Origin: JAMCRM01 sp041685075 | Lineage (GTDB): Bacteria > Acidobacteriota > Terriglobia > Bryobacterales > Bryobacteraceae | DNA: 9,825 nt | Assembly: GCA_041685075.1 (NCBI GenBank) | Contig: JAWLGN010000208.1 | Location: 1-9,825, forward strand | Reading direction: 5' to 3' | Part shown: piece by piece, positions 1 through 6,784 of the stretch | Layout of the letters: each line of letters begins with the position of its first letter | How positions within the stretch are numbered: the first letter of the stretch is position 1 | Position numbers and translations under genes: made by a program | Notes under the pieces: model-generated | Told to the model about the DNA's origin: nothing | The model's database searches: none | The model's input: only the letters and a program-made list of their open reading frames with translations

Positions 1-314
1 GCGTAGCCCCCCATGCTGAAAACCGCGCGGGCGCCCGCCAGCAGTCGCATGGCCCGGAGCGTGCTCGCCGGCAGTTGCCACAGCGTCTTCAGCCGCCGGA
101 CCAGGCCCACCGCTTTCAGCCCCCCCACCCGCACAAACTCCAGGCGAAAACCCTCGGCGGGCACCAGCCGCGATTCGATGCCGCGCTCGGTGCCGATGAA
201 GAAGACCTCGCGTCCCCTGCGGCGCAGCTCGCGCGCTACTGCCAGCGCGGGAATCACATGGCCGCCGGTGCCGCCGCCCGTGAGCGCGTACACGAGGGCG
301 CCGCTATCCCGCAT
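1..314 (-). CDS. murG: MurG, lipid II-forming GlcNAc transferase (5' part, runs off window)
   Basis: MurG transfers GlcNAc from UDP-GlcNAc to lipid I on the inner face of the membrane, giving lipid II. About 104 residues are visible. The glycine-rich N-terminal loop GGGTGGHVIPALAVA (residues 13-27) is the family hallmark. It is followed by FIGTERGIESRLVPAEGF, and SMGGYA at the window edge matches the conserved GMGGY segment. The rest of the N-domain and the whole UDP-GlcNAc-binding C-domain lie beyond base 1. The start given is the ATG at 314, which overlaps the end of ftsW by 11 bp in another frame. A GTG at 293 (residue 8) would remove the overlap and leave only about five residues before the glycine loop, also a normal arrangement. 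Neither start has a strong ribosome binding site. Identity is secure; the start is not. Confidence 0.95.
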   Translation of the reverse strand, partial: MRDSGALVYALTGGGTGGHVIPALAVARELRRRGREVFFIGTERGIESRLVPAEGFRLEFVRVGGLKAVGLVRRLKTLWQLPASTLRAMRLLAGARAVFSMGGY

Positions 315-1443
315 GCTCGCTCACATTCATCAAAATGCCGAGCGACGCCAAGGTGCTCACGAGCGAGCTGCCTCCGGCGCTGATCATGGGCAGGGGAATC
401 CCCTTGGTGGGGAGCATTCCCAGCACCACGCTGATGTTCATGAAACCCTGCACCACCACCCCGACCGTGATCGCCAGGGCCAGGTAGCGGCCGAAATCGT
501 CCGGCACCAGCAGGGTGGCGCGCAGTCCCCGCCAGAAGATGATGCAGAAACCCGCCAGCAGGCCCAGGGAGCCGATCAGCCCCAACTCCTCGCAGACCAC
601 CGCATAGATGAAATCGGTATGGGCTTCGGGCAGGTAGAGCAGCTTCTGGCGGCCCTGCATGAGTCCCAGGCCGGTCGCGCCGCCGGCGCCCACAGCGATC
701 TTCGACTGATCCGCCTGGTAGCTGGGGTCGCGCGAGGTGAGCGACTTCTGCATGTACCGCTTCAGGTAGCCGCCCCTGTCGAAGCGGCTGATGATTTTCT
801 GTTCCGGATCCACGTAGCCCACCACGCGCGCCAGCCGGTAGGGCTTGGAGGCGATGAAGAAGGCCACCCCCACGGCGCCGCAGGCGGCCGCAATGGCGAA
901 GTACCTCCAGTCGAGGCCCGCCACGACGAAGACCACCGCCGCCGTTATCCCCAGCACCACCGCGGTGCCCAGGTCCGCAATCACCACCGCCAGGATCACG
1001 AAGCCCACCGCCAGCGCGGCGGGAAACAGGGTATGGCGGTCGTTGATGGCGCGCGCGCGCCAGGCGATGAAGTAGGCCAGAAAGATCGCCAGCGCCGGCT
1101 TGGCCAGCTCGGACGGCTGCAACCCCACCGGCCCCACCCGCAGCCAGCGATGGTTGGAGCTGTCCACCAGGTAGACCACGGCCAGCAGGATCAGCACCAC
1201 CCCCACGGCGGCGAAGGCCACCGCGGGATGCTGAAACTTGCGGTAGTGCGTCTTCTTCAGCATCATCATGGCGAAAATCGCCACCGCCGCGGCCACGGAC
1301 TGTTGAATGACGAAGTGCCAGGGAGCCCGGAAGCGAATCTGGGCCATGATGGTGGAGGCGCTGTAGACCATTACCAGGCCGAAGGTCATCATCAGCACCA
1401 CCGTGACAAACAGGATCCAGTCGGTCTTGAGCCGTTGCGCCAT
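304..1443 (-). CDS. ftsW: FtsW, SEDS-family septal peptidoglycan glycosyltransferase
   Basis: FtsW polymerises lipid II into glycan strands at the division septum together with its class B PBP partner, here FtsI. The 379-residue protein is a polytopic membrane protein of normal family size. Visible SEDS motifs are GLVMVYSAS (22-30), HRWLRVGPVGLQPSELAKPAL (98-118), LPEAHTDFIYAVVCEELGLIG (271-291) and NISVVLGMLPTKGIPLPMIS (336-355). Asp277 in HTDFIYA corresponds to the catalytic Asp of the RodA/FtsW family. Two oddities: the loop before this motif has about 20 extra residues (roughly 213-240) compared with E. coli FtsW, and the usual SYGGSS reads SAGGSS (355-360), a change I also recall from actinobacterial FtsW. 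The ATG start follows the murD stop by 3 bp and has a good GGAG eight bases upstream. FtsW rather than RodA is chosen because it lies between murD and murG. Confidence 0.97.
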   Translation of the reverse strand: MAQRLKTDWILFVTVVLMMTFGLVMVYSASTIMAQIRFRAPWHFVIQQSVAAAVAIFAMMMLKKTHYRKFQHPAVAFAAVGVVLILLAVVYLVDSSNHRWLRVGPVGLQPSELAKPALAIFLAYFIAWRARAINDRHTLFPAALAVGFVILAVVIADLGTAVVLGITAAVVFVVAGLDWRYFAIAAACGAVGVAFFIASKPYRLARVVGYVDPEQKIISRFDRGGYLKRYMQKSLTSRDPSYQADQSKIAVGAGGATGLGLMQGRQKLLYLPEAHTDFIYAVVCEELGLIGSLGLLAGFCIIFWRGLRATLLVPDDFGRYLALAITVGVVVQGFMNISVVLGMLPTKGIPLPMISAGGSSLVSTLASLGILMNVSEHAG

Positions 1444-1446
1444 GGT

Positions 1447-2793
1447 TCACTCTCCGGATGGGAGCCCCGCCACCAGTTGCTTGAAGACGCGGCCGCGGTG
1501 CTCGTAACTCTGGAACTGGTCGAAGCTGGCGCAGGCGGGCGCCAGCAGAACGGTATCGCCGGGGGCCGCGGAGCGATGGCCGCGCCGGACGGCCTCTTCG
1601 AGGGTGCCGCACTCGATAAGCTCGACGGCGCCGGAAAGCTGCGCGGCGATCTTGGGCGCCGCCGCCCCGATGAGCAGCACGGCGCGCCCTTTGGCCGCCA
1701 GCGGCTCGCGCAGCACGGTGTAGTCGCTGCCCTTGTCCTTGCCGCCCAGAATCACCCACAGGCCGGAGGAGAAGGCGTCCAGCGCCTTCAGGGTGGCGTC
1801 CACGTTGGTGGCCTTGGAATCGTTGTAGTAGGCCACCCCGTCCACCATCCGGACGAACTCCAGGCGGTGCTCCACGGCCTGGAAGGTGCGGATGGCGGCC
1901 GCGATGCCCTCGAGAGGTGCTCCGGCCAGGCGCGCGGCCGCTGCGGCGGCCATGGCGTTCTCCACGTTGTGCCGGCCGGGGATGGGGATCTCGGCGGCGG
2001 GGATCAGCAGCTCACCGTCGTAGTAGACGTTGCCATCGGCGAGCCACGCGCCCGGCTCCACCTGGCGGGCGCTGCTGAACCACACCGGCGCCGCGGCGCC
2101 CAGTTTGGCGTAGCTCACGCAGACCGGATCCTCGGCGTTCAGTACGGCGAAATCGCCCGCCTGCTGGGTGGCGAACAGCCGGCCCTTGGCGGCGGCATAG
2201 TTCTCAAAGGTGCGGTGGCGGTCCAGATGGTCCGGGGTGACGTTCAGGGCCACGCCGATGCGCGCCCGGAAGGTCTCGATGGTTTCAAGCTGGAAGCTGG
2301 AGAGTTCGAGCACGTTCCACTGGTCCGGGCGCGAGGCGTCCACCATCCCGGTGACCGGAGCGCCGATGTTGCCCCCCACCTGCACAGGGATGCGGCACTC
2401 CCGCAGGATGTGGCCGGTCATGGCGGTGACGGTGGTCTTGCCGTTGGCGCCCGTAATGCCGATGACGGGTCCCTCAAGATACCGCGCGGCCAGCTCGACC
2501 TCCCCGATCACCCGCGCGCCGCGCGCCCGCGCCGCCTGGAGCGGCGCGAGATCGGCGGGCACCCCGGGCGAGAGCACCACCAGCTCCGGCCACTCGAAAT
2601 CCGCCTCGCTCTGCCGGGCGAAGGGGATGCCCAGCCGCTTCAGGAGCGCGCAGGCCTCGGGCAGCTCTTCGAGCGGTTTCAGATCCGTGGCCCGGACCCG
2701 TGCCCCCTGGCGCGCCAGCAGCGCAGCCGATGCCTGGCCGGACTTTTCAAGCCCTACCACCAGGGCGCGGATGCCGTTGATTCCCTCACCCAT
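1447..2793 (-). CDS. murD: MurD, UDP-MurNAc-L-Ala:D-Glu ligase
   Basis: This cytoplasmic ATP-dependent ligase adds D-glutamate to UDP-MurNAc-L-alanine. The 448 residues show the three-domain Mur ligase plan. The N-terminal nucleotide-fold contains VVGLEKSGQASA (12-23) and LSPGVP (74-79). The ATPase domain has the P-loop GITGANGKTT (112-121, Lys119), ELSSFQLE (163-170), NVTPDHLDRH (184-193) and AAK with Lys203, the likely carbamylated lysine. The C-terminal domain has VEHRLEFV (307-314), YYNDSKATN (322-330), LGGKDKG (349-355) and APACASFDQF (418-427), which is specific for MurD among the Mur ligases. Length is normal. The ATG lies 10 bp after the mraY stop with no strong Shine-Dalgarno. Another ATG at 2800 is in a different frame. 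The gene ends 3 bp before ftsW. Confidence 0.97.
   Translation of the reverse strand: MGEGINGIRALVVGLEKSGQASAALLARQGARVRATDLKPLEELPEACALLKRLGIPFARQSEADFEWPELVVLSPGVPADLAPLQAARARGARVIGEVELAARYLEGPVIGITGANGKTTVTAMTGHILRECRIPVQVGGNIGAPVTGMVDASRPDQWNVLELSSFQLETIETFRARIGVALNVTPDHLDRHRTFENYAAAKGRLFATQQAGDFAVLNAEDPVCVSYAKLGAAAPVWFSSARQVEPGAWLADGNVYYDGELLIPAAEIPIPGRHNVENAMAAAAAARLAGAPLEGIAAAIRTFQAVEHRLEFVRMVDGVAYYNDSKATNVDATLKALDAFSSGLWVILGGKDKGSDYTVLREPLAAKGRAVLLIGAAAPKIAAQLSGAVELIECGTLEEAVRRGHRSAAPGDTVLLAPACASFDQFQSYEHRGRVFKQLVAGLPSGE
1450..1455 (-). promoter_or_regulatory. Ribosome binding site of ftsW inside the end of murD
   Basis: GGAGAG on the minus strand, with GGAG eight bases before the ftsW ATG at 1443, lies within the last codons of murD (Ser-Gly-Glu). 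It supports the chosen ftsW start. Confidence 0.6.
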
Positions 2794-2803
2794 CGTCCAT
2801 TGC

Positions 2804-3937
2804 CTACCGCAGCTTCAAGGTCGTCAGTGCAAACAGTGCCAATACCAGGCCCGCGATCCAGAAGCGCACGATAATCTTCGATTCTGTCCATCCCAGCGCC
2901 TCGAAATGATGGTGCAGAGGCGCCATTTTGAAAATTCTCTTCCCCGTCAATTTGAAGCTGGCCACCTGGAGAATCACCGAGACGGCTTCCAGCACGAACA
3001 TGCCGCCGATGAAGATGAGCAGGATCTCCTGCTTGATCAGCACCGCTACGGCGGCCATGGCGCCGCCCAGCCCGAGCGCGCCGACGTCCCCCATGAAGAC
3101 CTCCGCCGGGTGGGCGTTGTACCACAGGAATCCCAGGCAGGCGCCGGTCATGGCGCCGCAGAAGATGGTGAGTTCGGAGGTGTTGGGGTTGCGGGCGATC
3201 TGCAGGTAGTCGGCGAGTTGGGCGTGGCCGCCGGCGTAGCTCAAGGTGGTGAGCGCGCCGGAGGCGATCACCATCAGCCCTATGGCCAAACCGTCGAGGC
3301 CGTCGGTGAGGTTCACGGCGTTGGAAGACCCCACCAGCACGAAGGCCACGAAGATCAGAAACGGCGCCGCGCCGAACACCCAGGTCCAGGGGTTGGCGAG
3401 CAGCTCGGGAATCATCAATGACGGCCGGAACTGCTTGAAGAAGGGCACGTTCATGACCGCCGAGTAGCCGCCATAGGCGTGCATGACCATGAGGATCACG
3501 CCGAACACCACCGCCACGCCGATCTGGTAGCACAGCTTGCGCCGTCCCGTGAGCCCCAGGTTGCGCCGCCGGGTCACCTTGGCGTGGTCGTCGAGAAACC
3601 CTATGGTGCCGAAGCCCACCAGGGCCAGCAGCGCGATCCAGATGTAGGGGTTGGAGGGATCGGCCCACAGCACCGTAGGGACGATGATGGAGATCAGGAT
3701 CAGAACTCCGCCCATGGTGGGGGTGCCGGCCTTGCGCTGGTGCGACTTGGGCCCTTCCTCGCGAATGTGCTGCCCGATCTGGAACTGCCGCAGCCGGGCG
3801 ATCAGCCAGGGCCCCAGCACCACGCAGAGGAACAGCGCGGTGAGGCTGGCGAAGGCCGTCCGGAAGGTGGTGTACCGGAATACCCGGAACCCGCTGATGT
3901 ACGGGAAGAGCTGCTCGTAAAGCAGGAAATAAAGCAT
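2804..3937 (-). CDS. mraY: MraY, phospho-MurNAc-pentapeptide translocase
   Basis: MraY transfers phospho-MurNAc-pentapeptide from UDP to undecaprenyl phosphate in the inner membrane, making lipid I. The 377-residue protein is hydrophobic throughout, as expected for about ten membrane segments. It begins with the family pattern SGFRVFRYTTFRTAFASLTA (15-34). Motifs seen are KAGTPTMGG (69-77), GFLDDHAK (113-120; Asp116, Asp117), SSNAVNLTDGLDGLAIG (204-220; Asp212, Asp215), FMGDVGALGLGG (281-292; Asp284) and APLHHHFEALGW (339-350; the triple histidine at 342-344). The frame stays open upstream to an ATG at 4105, but those 56 extra residues are Pro/Arg/Ala-rich and lie inside murF, so the ATG at 3937 is chosen. 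It matches the E. coli N-terminus. That ATG comes one base after the murF stop, which suggests translational coupling. No strong ribosome binding site is seen. Confidence 0.97.
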   Translation of the reverse strand: MLYFLLYEQLFPYISGFRVFRYTTFRTAFASLTALFLCVVLGPWLIARLRQFQIGQHIREEGPKSHQRKAGTPTMGGVLILISIIVPTVLWADPSNPYIWIALLALVGFGTIGFLDDHAKVTRRRNLGLTGRRKLCYQIGVAVVFGVILMVMHAYGGYSAVMNVPFFKQFRPSLMIPELLANPWTWVFGAAPFLIFVAFVLVGSSNAVNLTDGLDGLAIGLMVIASGALTTLSYAGGHAQLADYLQIARNPNTSELTIFCGAMTGACLGFLWYNAHPAEVFMGDVGALGLGGAMAAVAVLIKQEILLIFIGGMFVLEAVSVILQVASFKLTGKRIFKMAPLHHHFEALGWTESKIIVRFWIAGLVLALFALTTLKLR

Positions 3938-3938
3938 T

Positions 3939-5300
3939 TCAAACGATGAATCTTTCCAGCGCGCGTTCCATGGCCACGCCGCGGGATCCTTTGAACAGGA
4001 CCGCGTCGCCCGCGCGCGCGTTCTCGCGGGCGAAATCTCCGGCCGGCTCGGGGGCGTCAAAGAAGCGCGCGGCGGCGTCGGGCATGCCGGCGCTGCGGGC
4101 CTCATCCACCATCCAGCGGGCGGCGTTGCGCACCCCCACCAGCAGGTCGATGCCGCGCCCGGCGGCGTAGCGGCCCACCTCGCGGTGGAGGCGCTCGGCG
4201 GCGTCTCCCAATTCGAGCATCTCGCCCAGCACGGCGACGCGGCGGGCGGCCGGAGTGGCGGCCAGCACGTCGATCATGGCGCGCATGGCCTCCGGGTTGG
4301 CGTTATAGCAGTCGTTCCAGACGGTAATGCCGGCGTGGTCGATGCGCTCGCCGCGCATCTTACCGGTGGGCAGGCTGCGGACGGCCTCGCGCAGCCCCTC
4401 CAGCGGAATTTCGAAGGCGCGCGCCACCGCGATGGCGGCCAGCACGTTGAGCACCCCGTGGCGGCCGGCGAGGGGGCTTTCGAACTCGACCCCATCGATG
4501 CGGAACCGCGCGCCGCCGGCGGTCAACTCGACCCCTTCGGCGCGCACATCGGCGCCGTGCTCCAGCCCGAACGTGATGACGGGGCCGGGGTGCGCGGCAG
4601 CCATGCCGGCGGTCAGGGGATTGTCGGCGTTCAGCACCGCGGTGCCGTCGGGCGGCAGGGCTTCGATCAGCTCCCGCTTGGCGGCTGCCACGCCCTCTAC
4701 GCCGCCGAAAGCCTCCACGTGCGCGTACCCGACGTTGGTCACCACCCCGACCTGCGGCCGGGCGATGGCGGCCAGGTGATGGATCTCTCCGGCGTGATTC
4801 ATCCCCATTTCGAGCACCGCCACGCGGCACTCCTCCGGCAGCCGGAGAATGGAAAGCGGCACTCCCACGTGGTTATTGAAGTTGCCCACGGTCTTGCCGA
4901 TGGGAACGTGGGTGCCCAAGAGGTGGGCGATGGCGTCCTTGGTGGTGGTCTTGCCGGCGCTGCCGGTGACCCCGATGACGGTGCCGCCCCATTCGCGCCG
5001 GGCGCGCGCGGCCAGGCGCTGGAGCGCGCCCAGGGTGTCCTCGACCAGAAGTTCGCGGCCCGAGCCGGTTTCGCGCTCCACCACCGCGGCGGCGGCGCCG
5101 CGATCGATGGCCGCCGCTACCCAGGCATGGCCGTCGTGCCGTTCGCCGCGCAAAGCAAAGAAGAGTTCGCCCGGCTCGAGCGTGCGGCTGTCCACGCTCC
5201 AGCCGGAGATGAGATGGCCTGAGGAAGCGCCGTTTGGCCCGCTCCACCACCCCGGATGCGCGCCCATGGCCCGCGCTGCGGCCGCCAGTTCCAGCTTCAT
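3939..5300 (-). CDS. murF: MurF, UDP-MurNAc-tripeptide:D-Ala-D-Ala ligase
   Basis: MurF adds the D-Ala-D-Ala dipeptide to UDP-MurNAc-tripeptide in the cytoplasm, finishing the pentapeptide precursor. The 453 residues show the N-terminal substrate domain with SVDSRTLEPGELFFALRGER (35-54), the P-loop VTGSAGKTTTKD (111-122, Lys117), VGNFNNHVGVPLSIL (138-152), EMGMNHAGEI (164-173) and AAAKRELIE (205-213) with Lys208 as the probable carbamylated lysine. The C-terminal part has NDCYNANPEAM (329-339), LGEMLELG (358-365) and LFKGSRGVAMER (435-446). SAGKTTTKD and CYNANP separate MurF from MurE and MurD. The ATG overlaps the murE stop as ATGA and has GGGAG five bases upstream, so the start is well supported. 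The stop is one base before mraY. Length is normal. Confidence 0.97.
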   Translation of the reverse strand: MKLELAAAARAMGAHPGWWSGPNGASSGHLISGWSVDSRTLEPGELFFALRGERHDGHAWVAAAIDRGAAAAVVERETGSGRELLVEDTLGALQRLAARARREWGGTVIGVTGSAGKTTTKDAIAHLLGTHVPIGKTVGNFNNHVGVPLSILRLPEECRVAVLEMGMNHAGEIHHLAAIARPQVGVVTNVGYAHVEAFGGVEGVAAAKRELIEALPPDGTAVLNADNPLTAGMAAAHPGPVITFGLEHGADVRAEGVELTAGGARFRIDGVEFESPLAGRHGVLNVLAAIAVARAFEIPLEGLREAVRSLPTGKMRGERIDHAGITVWNDCYNANPEAMRAMIDVLAATPAARRVAVLGEMLELGDAAERLHREVGRYAAGRGIDLLVGVRNAARWMVDEARSAGMPDAAARFFDAPEPAGDFARENARAGDAVLFKGSRGVAMERALERFIV

Positions 5301-6784
5301 GGCCGCTCCCGGCGGTAGCCGAAGCTCCGCAGCACTTCCCGCGCTTTCTCGCGGTCGTCGAAATGAATGGTCTGGTCGCGGAGGACCTGATAGGGCTCGT
5401 GTCCCTTGCCGGCGATGAGGACGATGTCGCCGGGTCCCGCTTCCCGAATGGCCCGGTTGATGGCGGCGGTGCGGTCCGGTTCCACCACGTGCGGCGTATC
5501 GGTGCGGCGCAGCCCCACCAAAGCGTCGTTGATGATGGCCAGGGGATCTTCCGAACGGGGATTATCGCTGGTGAGGATGACGAAATCGCTCAGCTCGCCG
5601 GCCGCCTTGCCCATCAGGGGGCGCTTGGTGCGGTCGCGGTCGCCGCCGCAGCCGAACAGGGTGATCACGCGCCTGGGCGAAAGGCTGCGCGCCACTCCGA
5701 TGACGTTGCGCAGGGCGTCGTCGGTATGGGCGTAGTCCACCGCGACGACAAACGGCTGTCCCTCGTCGATGCGTTCGAAGCGGCCGGGCACGGCCGTGCA
5801 GGCGGCTATGCCACGCGCGATGACCTCCGGGTCCAAACCGAAGCTCAGCCCCGCCGCGCAGGCGGCCAGCGCGTTATACACGTTGATGCGCCCGATCAGC
5901 GGCGACTCCACCGTGAACTTCAGCTTCTTGAAGCGGACATCGAAGCGCAGTCCCTGAAACCCGGAGCTGATGTTCTTGGCCCGCACCATGGCATCGGCGC
6001 CCAGGCCGTACCACAGCGGCTCGGAGCCGGCGGGGATGGTGAGGCGGTGCGCGGCTTCATCGTCGCCGTTGAGGACGGCGTAGCGCGGCGGAGGGGCGCC
6101 GGCGCCCGTGAATAGAAGCTGCTTGGCGGCGAAGTACTCTTCCATCGAGCCGTGAAAATCCAGATGATCCCGGGTCAGGTTGGTGAAGATCGCGGTGTGG
6201 AACAGGAGGCCAAACACCCGGCCCAGCGCAAGGGCGTGGGATGAAACCTCCATTGTCGCATGAGATCCGCCGGCCTGTTCCAGTTCCGTGAACAGCCGCA
6301 TGAGGTCCAGCGACTCGGGCGTGGTATTCACCGCGGGCAGCACGCGCCCGGCCAGGTGATACTCGATGGTGCCCACCAGGGCGGTGGTCTTGCCGGCGGC
6401 GCGCAACACGGAATCGACCAGAAAGCCTGTGGTGGTCTTGCCGTTGGTGCCGGTGATGCCGGTGAGTTGGATGCGCTCGTCCGGGCGGTGATAGAAGTTG
6501 CGGGCGGCCAGCGCCAGCGCGCGCCGGCCGTGCCCTACCCGGATCCAGCGGGGAGCCAGGGCGGCGGGGGCCTCCGACTCGCTCACCACGGCCACCGCGC
6601 CGCGCGCCAGAGCATCGGCGGCGAACTGGCGGCCGTCGGTACGGGATCCGGGAAAAGCAAAGAATACCCAGCCTTTGCACAGGCGCCGGGAATTGTAGTC
6701 CAGTCCCGACACCACCTCCGAGGCAAGCTCCGGCGATAGGGGAGCCGCCAGCTCCACCCCGGCAAGTAGGTCGCTTACTGTCAT
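5297..6784 (-). CDS. murE: MurE, UDP-MurNAc-L-Ala-D-Glu:meso-DAP ligase
   Basis: MurE adds the third amino acid of the peptidoglycan stem peptide in the cytoplasm. The 495 residues show GLDYNSRRLCKGWVFFAFPG (27-46) in the UDP-binding domain, the P-loop GITGTNGKTTTG (109-120, Lys115), NTTPESLDL (153-161), MEVSSHALALGRV (178-190), TRDHLDFHG (204-212) and AAKQLLF (219-225) with Lys221 as the likely carbamylated lysine. PGRFERID (333-340), VDYAHTDDAL (349-358), FGCGGDRDRTKRPLMG (377-392), TSDNPRSEDP (405-414) and AGKGHE (458-463) follow. DNPR (407-410) is the motif of meso-diaminopimelate-adding MurE; lysine-adding enzymes carry different residues there. The start overlaps the ftsI stop as ATGA and lacks a clear ribosome binding site, so coupling to ftsI translation is likely. 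The end overlaps murF the same way. Confidence 0.97.
   Translation of the reverse strand: MTVSDLLAGVELAAPLSPELASEVVSGLDYNSRRLCKGWVFFAFPGSRTDGRQFAADALARGAVAVVSESEAPAALAPRWIRVGHGRRALALAARNFYHRPDERIQLTGITGTNGKTTTGFLVDSVLRAAGKTTALVGTIEYHLAGRVLPAVNTTPESLDLMRLFTELEQAGGSHATMEVSSHALALGRVFGLLFHTAIFTNLTRDHLDFHGSMEEYFAAKQLLFTGAGAPPPRYAVLNGDDEAAHRLTIPAGSEPLWYGLGADAMVRAKNISSGFQGLRFDVRFKKLKFTVESPLIGRINVYNALAACAAGLSFGLDPEVIARGIAACTAVPGRFERIDEGQPFVVAVDYAHTDDALRNVIGVARSLSPRRVITLFGCGGDRDRTKRPLMGKAAGELSDFVILTSDNPRSEDPLAIINDALVGLRRTDTPHVVEPDRTAAINRAIREAGPGDIVLIAGKGHEPYQVLRDQTIHFDDREKAREVLRSFGYRRERP
5306..5310 (-). promoter_or_regulatory. Ribosome binding site of murF inside the end of murE
   Basis: GGGAG on the minus strand, five bases before the murF ATG, lies within the last codons of murE (Arg-Glu). 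It fixes the murF start at the ATGA overlap. Confidence 0.65.

Noticed and set aside
1048..1061. A palindromic alternating GC run, ggcgcgcgcgcgcc.
   Set aside because: It sits inside the ftsW coding sequence and encodes Arg-Ala-Arg-Ala with ordinary codon choice; no reason to see a separate signal.
13..2874. A 953-codon open frame on the plus strand across murG, ftsW, murD and mraY.
   Set aside because: It is antisense to four well-identified genes. Its product is rich in His, Gln, Arg and Gly without any recognisable motif, as expected when the complement of GC-rich codons happens to avoid stops.
3938..4105. An upstream extension of mraY by 56 codons.
   Set aside because: The extension lies inside murF in another frame and is Pro/Arg/Ala-rich. 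The MraY family N-terminus begins at the ATG at 3937.
6383..6394. A second GKTT (residues 131-134) in MurE that looks like another P-loop.
   Set aside because: It falls where MurE proteins have the short G-x-K-T stretch before VGTI; the real ATP-binding loop is at 109-117.
2427..6466. Near-identical stretches around gtggtcttgccg repeated in murD, murF and murE.
   Set aside because: They encode the shared GKTT P-loop of three paralogous ligases with the same codon preference, so this is homology and not a DNA repeat element.
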